From CAWFGW01 sp963849955 (GTDB lineage: Bacteria; Bacteroidota; Bacteroidia; Cytophagales; JAAEPT01): a stretch of DNA of 64,000 nt. The DNA lies in NCBI GenBank assembly GCA_963849955.1, contig CAWKJU010000007.1, positions 62,001 to 126,000 on the forward strand. Direction: 5' to 3'. Position 1 is the stretch's first letter, and each line of letters starts with the position of its first letter. Made by a program: the position numbers and the translations under genes. Positions 1-9,007 of this stretch are shown here, in pieces. Below the pieces are notes generated by a model. It made no database searches and was not told the origin of the DNA. It worked only from the letters and a program-made list of their open reading frames with translations.

Positions 1-2
1 AA

Positions 3-134
3 ATACAGACTTATTTTTATCACTTTAACTATTTTTCTGATGCTATCAATACAAATGTTTCGGAGCAAAAATTAGAGAGAAGCATGATAAGATTAAAAGA
101 GGAAAGTGAATTACTGTTTAACGACAACAAATAA
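3..134 (+). CDS. C-terminal fragment of an unidentified protein, truncated by the window edge
   Basis: The frame that opens at base 3 stays open for 43 codons and stops at 132-134. The peptide ends in a charged, helical-looking stretch (EQKLERSMIRLKEESELLF), which reads like a genuine protein C-terminus. The 5' part lies outside the window, so I cannot name a family. It runs towards the minus-strand methyltransferase and the two reading frames overlap by 24 bp at their 3' ends. The neighbours are polysaccharide genes, so a transferase or similar enzyme is plausible, but that is only inference from position. The main alternative is a chance open frame. Confidence 0.5.
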   Translation: MQTYFYHFNYFSDAINTNVSEQKLERSMIRLKEESELLFNDNK

Positions 135-761
135 AAGTGTTTCAGAAAAACCTGGGAAAATTCTGCAAAATAATTTTTTTAAGTGCTTTGTAATTCCTGT
201 TCGAGGCCTATTTAAAAAAGTATAATACACAGATTTTACTTTCATACCATTTCTCACAAACAAATTTGTAAGCGTACCATAACTGAAAACTACCTTATGA
301 TCAGCATGTTGATGTTCTTTCTGTAAAAATGTATCTATAATTTTATTTAACCAAAGCGAATTAGGCGTAGAAACAATTAATTCTGTTGAGTCGGTAATTA
401 CATTTTTCAAATTGGATATTGCACTTTCAAAGTTCATCAAATGCTCAATTGTTTCACCAAAAATGATAATATCTGGTTTGTAATCCAGATTTGACAAATG
501 ATTCATATCAAAATGGATTATATCATTATACCCCTTTTCTTTTAAAAAATTAATTGACTCAGTATCTATATCTATACCTAATACTTCTGTAGCCACATTG
601 TTTATTTTTTCATGTAGCAAAAGGTTTTTTTCTAGTTTGACTTTAGTGTAAGGGGCGTCAGTAGCCCCAATGTGTAATACTTTTTTTTGAGAACAAAGTC
701 TCACTATTTGCTCGTCTCGGGTAGATGAAAATTGTGAGTGTTTCTTAATTTGAAATTTCAT
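111..761 (-). CDS. class I SAM-dependent methyltransferase
   Basis: This 216-residue protein has the layout of a class I (Rossmann-fold) methyltransferase. A motif I-like strand and loop (VLHIGATDAPYT) lies near residues 28-39, an acidic strand end (GIDIDTESI) follows, and then IIIFGETIEHLMNFE, where the small UbiE-type methyltransferases usually have their post-I region. The motif I glycines are sparse compared with the classic GxGxG. The substrate is unknown. The start codon overlaps the stop of the upstream methyltransferase in an ATGA arrangement, so the two are probably translationally coupled. In this locus a sugar or lipid-carrier intermediate is the likely substrate. Confidence 0.8.
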   Translation of the reverse strand: MKFQIKKHSQFSSTRDEQIVRLCSQKKVLHIGATDAPYTKVKLEKNLLLHEKINNVATEVLGIDIDTESINFLKEKGYNDIIHFDMNHLSNLDYKPDIIIFGETIEHLMNFESAISNLKNVITDSTELIVSTPNSLWLNKIIDTFLQKEHQHADHKVVFSYGTLTNLFVRNGMKVKSVYYTFLNRPRTGITKHLKKLFCRIFPGFSETLLFVVVKQ

Positions 762-1567
762 TGAAAATTAATTAGACCTCGAAGATATAAACCTTTTGGG
801 TTGTATTCTTCATTTATTTTTAAAATTTTGTTTACTATCCTACGTGCAACTGGAGGTTTATTATAGGGGTGATAAGTGATGGGATTAATGGTATCTATTT
901 TATAATTTTTTATCCCGTTTTTCTCAAATAAAAGTTCCAGAGATTTTTTAGAAAAATGATGATAATGTGGGTGTTTAGTAAGAGACTCGACTTTTACTTT
1001 TTCATGTCCAATGTTGGGAACTTCGAAGTAGAGATATTTACATTTAAGTGACTTTATTTTTTGAAAGAAGTCGGTCAAATCATAAATGTGTTCCAGAACA
1101 TGATACATGATTACAACTTCTGTATTGTTTAATTGCTCTAGTGGGACATCTTCAAATAAACAGTTAAAATAATGTAGGTTGGCTCTTTTAAGATTAAAAT
1201 TAGGATTAGGTTCTACAATCATAAATTTCTCAATATCGTATTTTGAATCAAATATGACATAGTTATCACTATTGCCTCCACCTATTTCTAAAAAGGATTT
1301 GAACTGCGTATTTTTTGTAGAATTTAAAAAGTATTTAAATCGTGCATAGTTGCGTGGTTTTGAAAAATAGTAAAGTAAATTATATTTTTTTTTAGTGTTT
1401 TTGAACCCAAAATTTGAGTGGTAATCGGTTTTGTAATATTCAGAAACGTCTTTTTCTTTTCCGATAAAATAATAATCACAATGGTCACAATAATAATTTG
1501 CTTGATTGAAAATTGGATTAATGAAACTTGTTTCAGTAGAATTAGAATTACATATCGGACAATTCAT
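758..1567 (-). CDS. zinc-ribbon class I SAM-dependent methyltransferase
   Basis: The 269-residue protein starts with a four-cysteine zinc ribbon (C3, C6, C27, C30; MNCPIC and YYCDHC). A methyltransferase core follows with FLEIGGGNSDN near residue 93 and VVIMYHVLEHIYDL further on. This arrangement matches the Methyltransf_23-type enzymes with an N-terminal cysteine-rich segment that are common in sugar-modification and O-antigen clusters. It is the first gene of a two-gene minus-strand unit and ends in a 4-bp ATGA overlap with the next methyltransferase. It faces away from the flippase gene, leaving a short divergent intergenic region that could hold both promoters. The exact methyl acceptor cannot be told from sequence. 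Confidence 0.85.
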   Translation of the reverse strand: MNCPICNSNSTETSFINPIFNQANYYCDHCDYYFIGKEKDVSEYYKTDYHSNFGFKNTKKKYNLLYYFSKPRNYARFKYFLNSTKNTQFKSFLEIGGGNSDNYVIFDSKYDIEKFMIVEPNPNFNLKRANLHYFNCLFEDVPLEQLNNTEVVIMYHVLEHIYDLTDFFQKIKSLKCKYLYFEVPNIGHEKVKVESLTKHPHYHHFSKKSLELLFEKNGIKNYKIDTINPITYHPYNKPPVARRIVNKILKINEEYNPKGLYLRGLINFQ

Positions 1568-1614
1568 CGGGTTTTATTATTGTATATTTGAAAGTAACTT
1601 AAAAGTAATAATAT

Positions 1615-3108
1615 ATGGGTATTATAAAAAGACAAGCCTTTCTATCAACTTTTTTTATTTATTCAGGAATAGGCATTGGATTTATTAATACAATAATTTT
1701 AATGCCTCATTTATTTGATTCTAGTCAGATAGGTTTGCTTAGTTTTGTGAGTTCATTGGGGAACGTCTTTTCCACATTTTTTACTTTAGGATTACCACTA
1801 GTAATTATTAAAGTATTTCCTGAGTTTAGACAACTTGATTTTAAAGGGAGAAAAGGATTTTTAGCCTTTGTTACTAATGTGACTTTGCTAGGCGTGATAA
1901 TAGGAGGGAGTGTTTTTTATTTTTGTAGAAACATCATTTTTAATAATCATCTTGACAGTCAGAACATCGGTTTCATTACGCTTGTGTTTTTAATGCTATT
2001 TGCTTCAAAGTCATTTTTTCGAAACCTAGATGTTGTCTCTAGAATGATATATAATACAGTATTGGGTGTGTTTAGTGAGAATTTTTTATCGAAAATAGCT
2101 ATGAGTTGTGCTATTGCACTTTATTATTATAGTGCAACAAAAGATTTTGATGTATTTGTTTTGTTTTATTTCGCCTCATTGTCGATACCTGGAGTTATTA
2201 CAATTGTATACAATTTTTACAAACAGCATTTAGCAATTAATTTTTTTAGTATGGTGGAAACCTGGAATAGCCATAAACAGTCGATTAGTTCCTTGATGTT
2301 TTATGGTTTTATAGGAAGTATAGGTGCTGTGGTTGTATTTGAAATTGATAAAATTATGATAAGTGAGCTACTCAATTTATCGAATACAGGGATTTATACT
2401 ATTGCTTTTTATTTTTGTGTTTTTATTAAAGCACCGACAACTTCTTTAAGACGAGTAGCAATCGTAATGATTGCCGATGCGTGGAAAGAAAATGACCTCA
2501 AAACAATTAAAGATATTTACTATAAAAGTTGCATAACCCAGTATCTGGTTGGTGCTTATTTGTTTTTGGGAATATGGTTAAATGCCGATCAGATTTACTT
2601 CTTTCTACCTGATGAGTATGCTTTGGGTAAATATGTTTTGTTGTTATTAGGATTAGCTCAGCTGGTTGATATGTTCACAGGAGTGAGTAATGAGTTAATA
2701 TCTACCTCTCAATATTATAAGTTTAATACCTACTTTGTGCTGGTATTAATGGTTCTTGTGATTGTACTCAACTATTTGTTTATTCCAATTTGGGGGATTA
2801 ATGGAGCGGCTTTTTCGACTTTGTTATCTGTAGCAATATCTAACTTTTTGAGGTTTGTATTTATTTACAAAAAACACGGTTTTCAACCTTTTAATTTCCA
2901 GTTTGTGAAAGCAACTGGTGTCATCATTGGAACGTATATTGTGATTTTCTATGTATCCAGTATTGTGCAATTTCATGCGCTGGTTAATATCTTAATTATA
3001 GGAAGTTTATTGACAGCGTTATTTTGGTTTATGGTAATAAAGACTAATGTATCTGAAGATGTTAACAAAATGTACAACACCTTTATCCTAAAAATCAATA
3101 AGTGGTAA
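1615..3108 (+). CDS. Wzx-type polysaccharide flippase (MOP superfamily)
   Basis: This 497-residue, strongly hydrophobic protein has about 12-14 predicted membrane helices spread over its whole length. Its N-terminus (AFLSTFFIYSGIGIGFINTI) resembles the first helix of Wzx/RfbX oligosaccharide flippases. Such proteins move undecaprenyl-linked repeat units from the cytoplasmic to the periplasmic face of the inner membrane. Its place among glycosyltransferases and sugar aminotransferases supports that role. It is the only complete plus-strand gene in the first 10 kb. It ends 6 bp before the convergent CDP-glycerol transferase-like gene, with a small TGGTAA/TTACCA hairpin across the junction. It could also export a related lipid-linked glycan such as a teichoic-acid-like polymer. 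Confidence 0.85.
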   Translation: MGIIKRQAFLSTFFIYSGIGIGFINTIILMPHLFDSSQIGLLSFVSSLGNVFSTFFTLGLPLVIIKVFPEFRQLDFKGRKGFLAFVTNVTLLGVIIGGSVFYFCRNIIFNNHLDSQNIGFITLVFLMLFASKSFFRNLDVVSRMIYNTVLGVFSENFLSKIAMSCAIALYYYSATKDFDVFVLFYFASLSIPGVITIVYNFYKQHLAINFFSMVETWNSHKQSISSLMFYGFIGSIGAVVVFEIDKIMISELLNLSNTGIYTIAFYFCVFIKAPTTSLRRVAIVMIADAWKENDLKTIKDIYYKSCITQYLVGAYLFLGIWLNADQIYFFLPDEYALGKYVLLLLGLAQLVDMFTGVSNELISTSQYYKFNTYFVLVLMVLVIVLNYLFIPIWGINGAAFSTLLSVAISNFLRFVFIYKKHGFQPFNFQFVKATGVIIGTYIVIFYVSSIVQFHALVNILIIGSLLTALFWFMVIKTNVSEDVNKMYNTFILKINKW

Positions 3109-3114
3109 TGGGGG

Positions 3115-4290
3115 TTACCAGTTCATTTTTTCTTTTAATCGATGATAGATTCGCTCCTTTGCTTTATCATCTTTGAAATGGTGCATCAAGTTTTGTTCGA
3201 CAAGCAATGACTTATTAACCTCATGGGAGTTAACTGATTGATGTAGTGCATCCATGAAGTGTTTTTGAGTAAATACTTTTTTTCCTGGTGTATGTGATTC
3301 ATAATCAAATAAAAAACCTCTATAAGATTGGTAGGCTTTTAAGTCATAAGGTATGAAAATTATGGGTTTGTTAAGTAAGAGGTAGTCGAGGTAAATGGAT
3401 GAATAATCCGTGATTAATACAGACGAAATTTTTAGTAAGTCTGATGTATTAGGAAATAAATGTTGGTCTGCAGCAATAATTCGTTCACTTTTTTCAATTA
3501 AACTACCAAATGCTTGTTGTAAAAGATTCATTTCTAATCGATGTCCTCTTAAGAAAAGATAGAGATCATTTTTATTGAGAAAATCAATTAATTCTTCTTC
3601 ATTGTAATCTTTAAATGGAAAGAATGAAGTAGTATTCCCGTATTCTCTCCACGTTGGAGCATAGAGTATTACTTTTTTATCTGCATAGCTGTGCAGATTT
3701 TCATTTGTAACTAACTTGGTTTGTAATTCATCATTTCTTGGGGTGCCAGTGACCCAGATGTGATCTATATCCATATAAAAACAGGTACTCATAAGTAACT
3801 GTTCAAATTCTGAACTTACTATTAATGCACTCATTTTTTGGTATTGGATAAAAGAGCGTTTTTGTTGGTATTGTTTCACTTGTCTGTTTAGTCTTTTAAG
3901 TGGAATTCCATGCCACAGGTTGAGAATAAACTTTGTTTGTGGGTTTAATAGTAACGGAAAGAAAAAAAGCTTGGCATCACCATTTTGAATTACGGTACAC
4001 TCTGAACGAAAATAATTAAAAAAACCCTTGAATGATTTAGCATAATAAACTGCTTGATGTGTTTTTTTTAACTGTAAGAAAAGCTGTTTATCTTGAATGA
4101 TAAGAGAAGTTTTTACCTCTTTTTTGATGAGATAGTTATAAAACAAAAAAAGGTTGTCACCAAAAGTTTTGTCAGTCACATAAAATGAAATGTTCTTGTT
4201 TGCAGATGGAATGCATTTATCCAAAACAAAAAAAAGAGCTTGGTACAAGCATATAAAAATAAATCTGAGGGTTTTGGATAAAAACAACAT
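3115..4290 (-). CDS. CDP-glycerol glycerophosphotransferase family protein
   Basis: The 391-residue protein shows the hallmarks of the TagB/TagF-type GT-B family: NLWHGIPLKRL near the middle, then LYAPTWREYG, then LITDYSSIYLDYLLL in the C-terminal nucleotide-binding half. Family members transfer glycerol- or ribitol-phosphate from a CDP-activated donor to a lipid-linked acceptor. In Gram-negative surface-polysaccharide loci they decorate or extend repeat units. The N-terminus has a short hydrophobic segment that may bind the membrane. The start codon shares one base with the stop of the upstream glycosyltransferase (TAATG), so the two are probably coupled. The true donor is not predictable; some members of the family use other nucleotide-activated polyols. 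Confidence 0.87.
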   Translation of the reverse strand: MLFLSKTLRFIFICLYQALFFVLDKCIPSANKNISFYVTDKTFGDNLFLFYNYLIKKEVKTSLIIQDKQLFLQLKKTHQAVYYAKSFKGFFNYFRSECTVIQNGDAKLFFFPLLLNPQTKFILNLWHGIPLKRLNRQVKQYQQKRSFIQYQKMSALIVSSEFEQLLMSTCFYMDIDHIWVTGTPRNDELQTKLVTNENLHSYADKKVILYAPTWREYGNTTSFFPFKDYNEEELIDFLNKNDLYLFLRGHRLEMNLLQQAFGSLIEKSERIIAADQHLFPNTSDLLKISSVLITDYSSIYLDYLLLNKPIIFIPYDLKAYQSYRGFLFDYESHTPGKKVFTQKHFMDALHQSVNSHEVNKSLLVEQNLMHHFKDDKAKERIYHRLKEKMNW

Positions 4291-5606
4291 TATGGTTTTT
4301 TGCTTATATTATTAAGGATGACTTCAATTTTACGAAACTGCTGTTTGATCGCATATTGATTAATGATTTCTTGATCTACAGTTTTAGTTTTTTTGTTTTT
4401 CCAATCAATATAGTTCTCTTCAACATAGTGTTTTATTCCTTTTAAATCATCGTATTCATATGTTTTTCCATTTCCTAACTCAGATAATATTGTATTTACA
4501 TCACAATCAACTGGACCTAAATTTAAAATGGAGTTGTTCGCATAAATATATTCAAATAATTTTCCAGGGATTCTACCTTTTGCATTTTCTGACTTATTTA
4601 AAAATGATAAATTAATGGTTGAGTCCAAGACTAATTGCAAAGCGTTTTTCCGAGGCGATTGATGGATAATCGTGGTTACACTGTTCAATTTATTTAATTC
4701 AATGATCGATTGAATTGTTCCAGTAACGGTGCCGTCAAACACAAGTTTTACATCATTTTTGAATGAAGGGCTTTCTGCGCATAACTCACCGACAGCTTTG
4801 AAAAAAGCTAATGAAATTCGGTCTTCTCCTAAAAGACCGATATGACTGATAATAAATGATTCAGTAATTTGTTTTTTCAATCCTTGAAAGTCATCAGGGT
4901 CATACCCCCAATAGACCACTTCCACATCGTGAGCGCCAAGTTTTTCTGCATCATGTTTCCAGCTTGGGCTCACTATAGTCATAGCAGAAGCTTGTTTTAA
5001 GCATTTTTTTTCTAGAGCTGTATGAACTTTGTGAGCTCTTTTTCCAATAGGAAATAGTTTATAATAATCAACTTCTGTCCACGGATCTTGCCAATCCATT
5101 AACCATGGAATATTAAGTTTTTGAGAGAGCTCAAACGCAATCAGTGTATTTGTATGTGGTGGCCCAATCGACATGACTGCATCAACTGGATGATTTTGTA
5201 AATAAGCTGATAAAAATTTTACTGAGGGTTTAATCCACATTGAACGTGCATCTGGTATAAAAAAATTGGCTCGTACCCAAACGGATAACTGATGAATTAA
5301 TCCCTTTTTAGAACTATTTGCATTAAGTACATTGGCTAAGGTGTCATTTTTTTTTCTTCCAGTTAATTTTTTGTACAACTCAAAAGGTTCAAAGCAAGGT
5401 TGTTTTAAGACTGTAATTCCTGCGGGAACATGCTTTTCATTATCTGATTCTATGATAGGGTATTGTCCGTCTTTAACCGTGTAAATTATTGGTTCCCAAT
5501 CCGTTGTTGCTAAATGCTTTGCTATTTTAAGACTTCGAAGTACGCTTATACCACCAGCAGGGGGCCAGTAATAGGATATAATGAGGACTTTTTTGCTTTT
5601 TGACAT
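4290..5606 (-). CDS. GT4-like glycosyltransferase
   Basis: This 438-residue protein begins VLIISYYWPPAGGISVLRSL, a typical N-terminus of GT-B glycosyltransferases of the GT4-like group, with a glycine-rich loop near the acceptor site. The C-terminal half contains FISHIGLLGEDR and GRIPGKLFEYIYANN, the latter being the usual donor-binding region with its glutamate. It should add a sugar to a growing lipid-linked oligosaccharide at the inner face of the cytoplasmic membrane. It is translationally coupled (TAATG) to the CDP-glycerol transferase-like gene. Donor and acceptor cannot be assigned from sequence alone. Confidence 0.87.
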   Translation of the reverse strand: MSKSKKVLIISYYWPPAGGISVLRSLKIAKHLATTDWEPIIYTVKDGQYPIIESDNEKHVPAGITVLKQPCFEPFELYKKLTGRKKNDTLANVLNANSSKKGLIHQLSVWVRANFFIPDARSMWIKPSVKFLSAYLQNHPVDAVMSIGPPHTNTLIAFELSQKLNIPWLMDWQDPWTEVDYYKLFPIGKRAHKVHTALEKKCLKQASAMTIVSPSWKHDAEKLGAHDVEVVYWGYDPDDFQGLKKQITESFIISHIGLLGEDRISLAFFKAVGELCAESPSFKNDVKLVFDGTVTGTIQSIIELNKLNSVTTIIHQSPRKNALQLVLDSTINLSFLNKSENAKGRIPGKLFEYIYANNSILNLGPVDCDVNTILSELGNGKTYEYDDLKGIKHYVEENYIDWKNKKTKTVDQEIINQYAIKQQFRKIEVILNNISKKP

Positions 5607-5639
5607 TGTTCTTAGTTGAAAACAAATGTATTAAAACTG

Positions 5640-6884
5640 TTAAAGAGATATAGGGTTAATGCACTTGTTTATTGTTGTTTTAAAAAAATCGAACTGATTA
5701 TTATGCCATAGCACTGTAAAAATCCCATTAACTTTTATTGTCGCTGATTTTATTTCATTGATAAATTTTACTGCTTCATCATTCTTCAAGTTCATATATT
5801 GAGGATTGGTCAAGCTCACATCCATAACCACTAAAGGGATTTCTAGAATTGTCATCGATGCGTTTTTTTCAAAGTCGAAAGGATGAAATGGCCATGCTGA
5901 TCCGTGTCTAAAACCGATATGTTCTGCAAAGCCAAGAGAGCTATCAGTAATGATACCGGTGCCTTCAAAATGCGCTAAATCGCTTTGTTTTAGTGCTAAA
6001 TAATGAAAACGATTGGCAGTTATATTTCTTCCTAAGGCTTGTGTGTATTCAATAATTTTTTTCTTGTTAAGTTGGTTAGCTACCGGGGTATGTAGTCCTA
6101 ATTCAAAATCGGGTTCGTCACTTATTATTTTGATGATCTGTTGAATGTAAGGATCCTTAAGCGAATAATCAGCGTTATTAATCCCTTTTTGTGTATCGTT
6201 GGTGGGTATAAAATAATAAGTAGATTTGAGATGATGTACGCTTTCAAACTGAATAATCTCATTCAAATTTTGATACGGATCTATGTTTTTCGCAAGTTTT
6301 AGATAGGCTATAGTTACAGCCTTCCAAAGGTTTCCTTTCAAAAGTTGCTTTTTAATTGACGACTTCCAGCCACTATGTACTAAATCGATATCATGAGTAA
6401 TGTTTAACCTGTATTGCTGTTTTAGTGGAATAGGTTCTTCAATTAGCCTTTCTATGCCTTTTTGTAAAATAATAAAGTAATAGTTGACAAGAGGGAGTGT
6501 TACAAAATCATGTTCTTTTTGGATACTTTCAGCATAGGGAAAGCGTCCAAATTTGTCCACCACGCTGCAATGTTCTTCTTGCCAACCACTAAGGAAATAA
6601 AATATCATGGAAGGTAAATCATAGTAAAATATGAGTTTACGATCTTTTACTTTAAACCATTCATCCTCAACGTTAGAATCAAAAAGGAGTGGTAAATTGA
6701 CTTCATCCCATTTTTTCCATTGGATTGCGTTAGGTTTTGGTTGTTTTGAATTAAAAAATGATTCGCCTGTGTTGGGGAAGTAGATGTGTTCAGAATTTAA
6801 AAAAACAGACTGTATACGATCGTTTAATTCGAAATTCATCGAAAAGTGCTGATAGACATACTTAAGGATTATTTCTCGCTTCAT
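5640..6884 (-). CDS. polysaccharide deacetylase-like protein
   Basis: The 414-residue protein has a roughly 150-residue N-terminal region followed by a NodB-like deacetylase core. The metal-site motif appears as RLNITHDIDLVHSGW, with the paired aspartates, later GLHTPVANQ supplies a histidine, and VLWHNNQFDF closes the barrel. Similar proteins in Bacteroidota surface-glycan clusters carry a poorly characterised N-terminal domain ahead of the deacetylase fold. The reaction would be removal of an N- or O-acetyl group from a glycan intermediate. No signal peptide is visible, so the protein appears cytoplasmic, unlike most peptidoglycan or chitin deacetylases. It starts one base from the stop of the upstream aminotransferase, so they probably share a transcript. 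Confidence 0.8.
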   Translation of the reverse strand: MKREIILKYVYQHFSMNFELNDRIQSVFLNSEHIYFPNTGESFFNSKQPKPNAIQWKKWDEVNLPLLFDSNVEDEWFKVKDRKLIFYYDLPSMIFYFLSGWQEEHCSVVDKFGRFPYAESIQKEHDFVTLPLVNYYFIILQKGIERLIEEPIPLKQQYRLNITHDIDLVHSGWKSSIKKQLLKGNLWKAVTIAYLKLAKNIDPYQNLNEIIQFESVHHLKSTYYFIPTNDTQKGINNADYSLKDPYIQQIIKIISDEPDFELGLHTPVANQLNKKKIIEYTQALGRNITANRFHYLALKQSDLAHFEGTGIITDSSLGFAEHIGFRHGSAWPFHPFDFEKNASMTILEIPLVVMDVSLTNPQYMNLKNDEAVKFINEIKSATIKVNGIFTVLWHNNQFDFFKTTINKCINPISL

Positions 6885-6885
6885 T

Positions 6886-7992
6886 TTATTGATTTATATA
6901 AAATGAACGAATTGATTCACAAACATAATAAACCTGTTCATTGGTCAATTCTGGATAGATCGGTAAACTTAATAACCGATTTGATTTACTAACCGCATTT
7001 GGGAAACCCGCTTTTTCATTTTTTTGATATGCGTAGTTTTTGGTAAATGGTATTAAATAATCGTAATGCAAAGCTGTACCAATGTTTTTTGAATAAAGGT
7101 GTTTTATTAATTGTTCTCGATTATCACATTCAATAGCAAAAACATGGTATACATGAGAATTTCCTTTTTTTATTTTTGGGATTTGAATGGGGGATATTAT
7201 GGCAAGTTCTTTAAGATAAAGTTGCGCAATTTGTTGTCTTCTTAAATTCCACTCATCTAGTTTTTGAAGTTTGATAGATAAAAAAGCTGCTTGCAAGGCG
7301 TCCATTCGGCTATTAATACTCGCAATAGTTGGTTTTTTTTGATGATCTAAACCATTGTTAGCAATCATTTTGCATGCTGTGGCTAATTCCGGTAAATTAG
7401 TCACTATTGCTCCAGCATCACCTAAGGCTCCTAGATTTTTTGTTGGGTAAAAACTAAAGGCATTTACATGACCATAGGCTCCAGCTTTTATGTCTTGAAA
7501 AGTAGCTCCATGTGCTTGGGCACAGTCTTCCACCATACTCAAATTATAATTTTCGCAAATTGACATTATCGATTGCACATCAGCCATTTGTCCATACAAA
7601 TGCACGGGTAAAATAGCTTTAGTCTTCTTAGTAATTTTTGATTCAATGTGGGTTTCATCAATTAAATGAAAAATATTGGTATCGACAAAAACTGGTTCAG
7701 CACCAGTTCGTGTGATTGCATCAGCAGAGGAAATCCATGAATGTGCAGTAGTAATAACTTCGTCACCTTGACCAATTCCTAATGCTTTTAACGATACATA
7801 TAAGGCGTCCGCTCCATTAGCAACTCCTACACAATGGTTTGTATTCAGATAATCAGCAAACTCATTTTCAAAACGGGATACATAATGACCATATATAAGT
7901 TCTCCACGATTGACTACGGATTCAAATGAATCAATCAGCTCTTCCTTCAGTAGATGATGTTGTTCTTTGATGTCGAAGAAAGGTACTTGCAT
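6886..7992 (-). CDS. DegT/DnrJ/EryC1/StrS-family sugar aminotransferase
   Basis: This 368-residue PLP enzyme carries the family motifs: GVANGADALYVSLKALGIG in the cofactor phosphate region, PVHLYGQMADVQSI, EDCAQAHGA, and the lysine that binds PLP in SFYPTKNLGALGDAGAIV. Family members transfer an amino group to a keto-sugar nucleotide, or act as dehydratases when the lysine is replaced. The lysine is present here, so aminotransfer is expected. It lies 7 bp downstream of the Idh/MocA dehydrogenase gene, which probably makes its keto-sugar substrate. It is a divergent paralogue of the aminotransferase at 9004-10101, so the locus may make two amino sugars or act twice on one. Confidence 0.92.
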   Translation of the reverse strand: MQVPFFDIKEQHHLLKEELIDSFESVVNRGELIYGHYVSRFENEFADYLNTNHCVGVANGADALYVSLKALGIGQGDEVITTAHSWISSADAITRTGAEPVFVDTNIFHLIDETHIESKITKKTKAILPVHLYGQMADVQSIMSICENYNLSMVEDCAQAHGATFQDIKAGAYGHVNAFSFYPTKNLGALGDAGAIVTNLPELATACKMIANNGLDHQKKPTIASINSRMDALQAAFLSIKLQKLDEWNLRRQQIAQLYLKELAIISPIQIPKIKKGNSHVYHVFAIECDNREQLIKHLYSKNIGTALHYDYLIPFTKNYAYQKNEKAGFPNAVSKSNRLLSLPIYPELTNEQVYYVCESIRSFYINQ

Positions 7993-7999
7993 ACATTTT

Positions 8000-9007
8000 T
8001 TAAAGGCTTGTAATTAGTTTTACTACGTTTAAACCGTCCTCAGCGGGAGTAGTCATTTTACCATTGTTCAAAATTACATCAACTACATTATCAATTACAT
8101 ATTGATGGTTAGCTGCACTACCTTTATAGGTTCCGTAATCGTTAGGTGGGTTGATTGGCGGCATTTCTGGTAGTTCAAAATCCTTAATGTGGCAATGTAC
8201 AATCTCGTTCATGTATTGTCCTGCGACTTTAATACTTCCTTTTTCTCCAATAATTGAAATACTACTTTCCATGTTTACATCCCAAACCGCAGTAGAATAG
8301 TGGAAAGTCCCCATACCTCCATTATTCAGCTCAAAGCTAAAAAAGCCAGTGTCAGCAAGTAAATTAAGGTTTTTATGTTGAAAGTTTTTCGACTGTTTTC
8401 CGGTTATCTTTAATGGACCAAAGAGCCAATGAAGGGTATCGATAAAATGGCTGAACTGGGTAAATAATACACCACCATCTTTTTCTAAAACGCCTTTCCA
8501 CGTGTGTTTTTTTCCATTTGGCGAATAATAACGATCGTCTCTATTCCAAAAACAGTTGACTTGTACATGATGAACTTCTCCAAGTTGATGATTTGAAACT
8601 AAAGACTTTAGTAGGAGCGAAGGAGGGCTATATCGATTTTGCATGACACAAAATACTTCCTTGTTTTTTTCTTTCCCTTTGGTAATTACTTTTTCACATT
8701 CTTCTATAGTTAACCCCATTGGTTTTTCTATCACAACATGTGCCTTTTCAAGTGCTTGAAGTGCTTGAGCACAATGAAGGTGGTTTGGAGAACAGATATT
8801 AATAACATCAACCATGATATCGCTAGTCAAAAAGTCTTCTAATGTGGCGAAAAATGGCACGTTGAATTCCTTTTCTAATTCTTTTTTTAGATGAGTATTG
8901 GTGTCAATAAGTGCACAAAGTGTGGTTTGAGGATTTTCTTGTATCATTTTGGCATGGCGTTTACCAATGTGTCCAATCCCCACAACTGCAAAACTCAAGT
9001 TATTCAT
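8000..9007 (-). CDS. Gfo/Idh/MocA-family sugar-nucleotide oxidoreductase
   Basis: The 335-residue protein opens with a Rossmann motif (VVGIGHIGKRHAKMI) and continues with INICSPNHLHCAQAL and the family signature VVIEKPMGLT. It should use NAD(P) to oxidise a ring hydroxyl of a sugar nucleotide to a ketone. The gene sits between two DegT-type aminotransferases and overlaps the stop codon of the upstream one by 4 bp (ATGA). That order recalls WbpB/WbpE-type pathways, in which a 3-keto-sugar nucleotide is made and then aminated. That specific pathway is an inference, because no acetyltransferase homologous to WbpD lies in the window. Confidence 0.88.
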   Translation of the reverse strand: MNNLSFAVVGIGHIGKRHAKMIQENPQTTLCALIDTNTHLKKELEKEFNVPFFATLEDFLTSDIMVDVINICSPNHLHCAQALQALEKAHVVIEKPMGLTIEECEKVITKGKEKNKEVFCVMQNRYSPPSLLLKSLVSNHQLGEVHHVQVNCFWNRDDRYYSPNGKKHTWKGVLEKDGGVLFTQFSHFIDTLHWLFGPLKITGKQSKNFQHKNLNLLADTGFFSFELNNGGMGTFHYSTAVWDVNMESSISIIGEKGSIKVAGQYMNEIVHCHIKDFELPEMPPINPPNDYGTYKGSAANHQYVIDNVVDVILNNGKMTTPAEDGLNVVKLITSL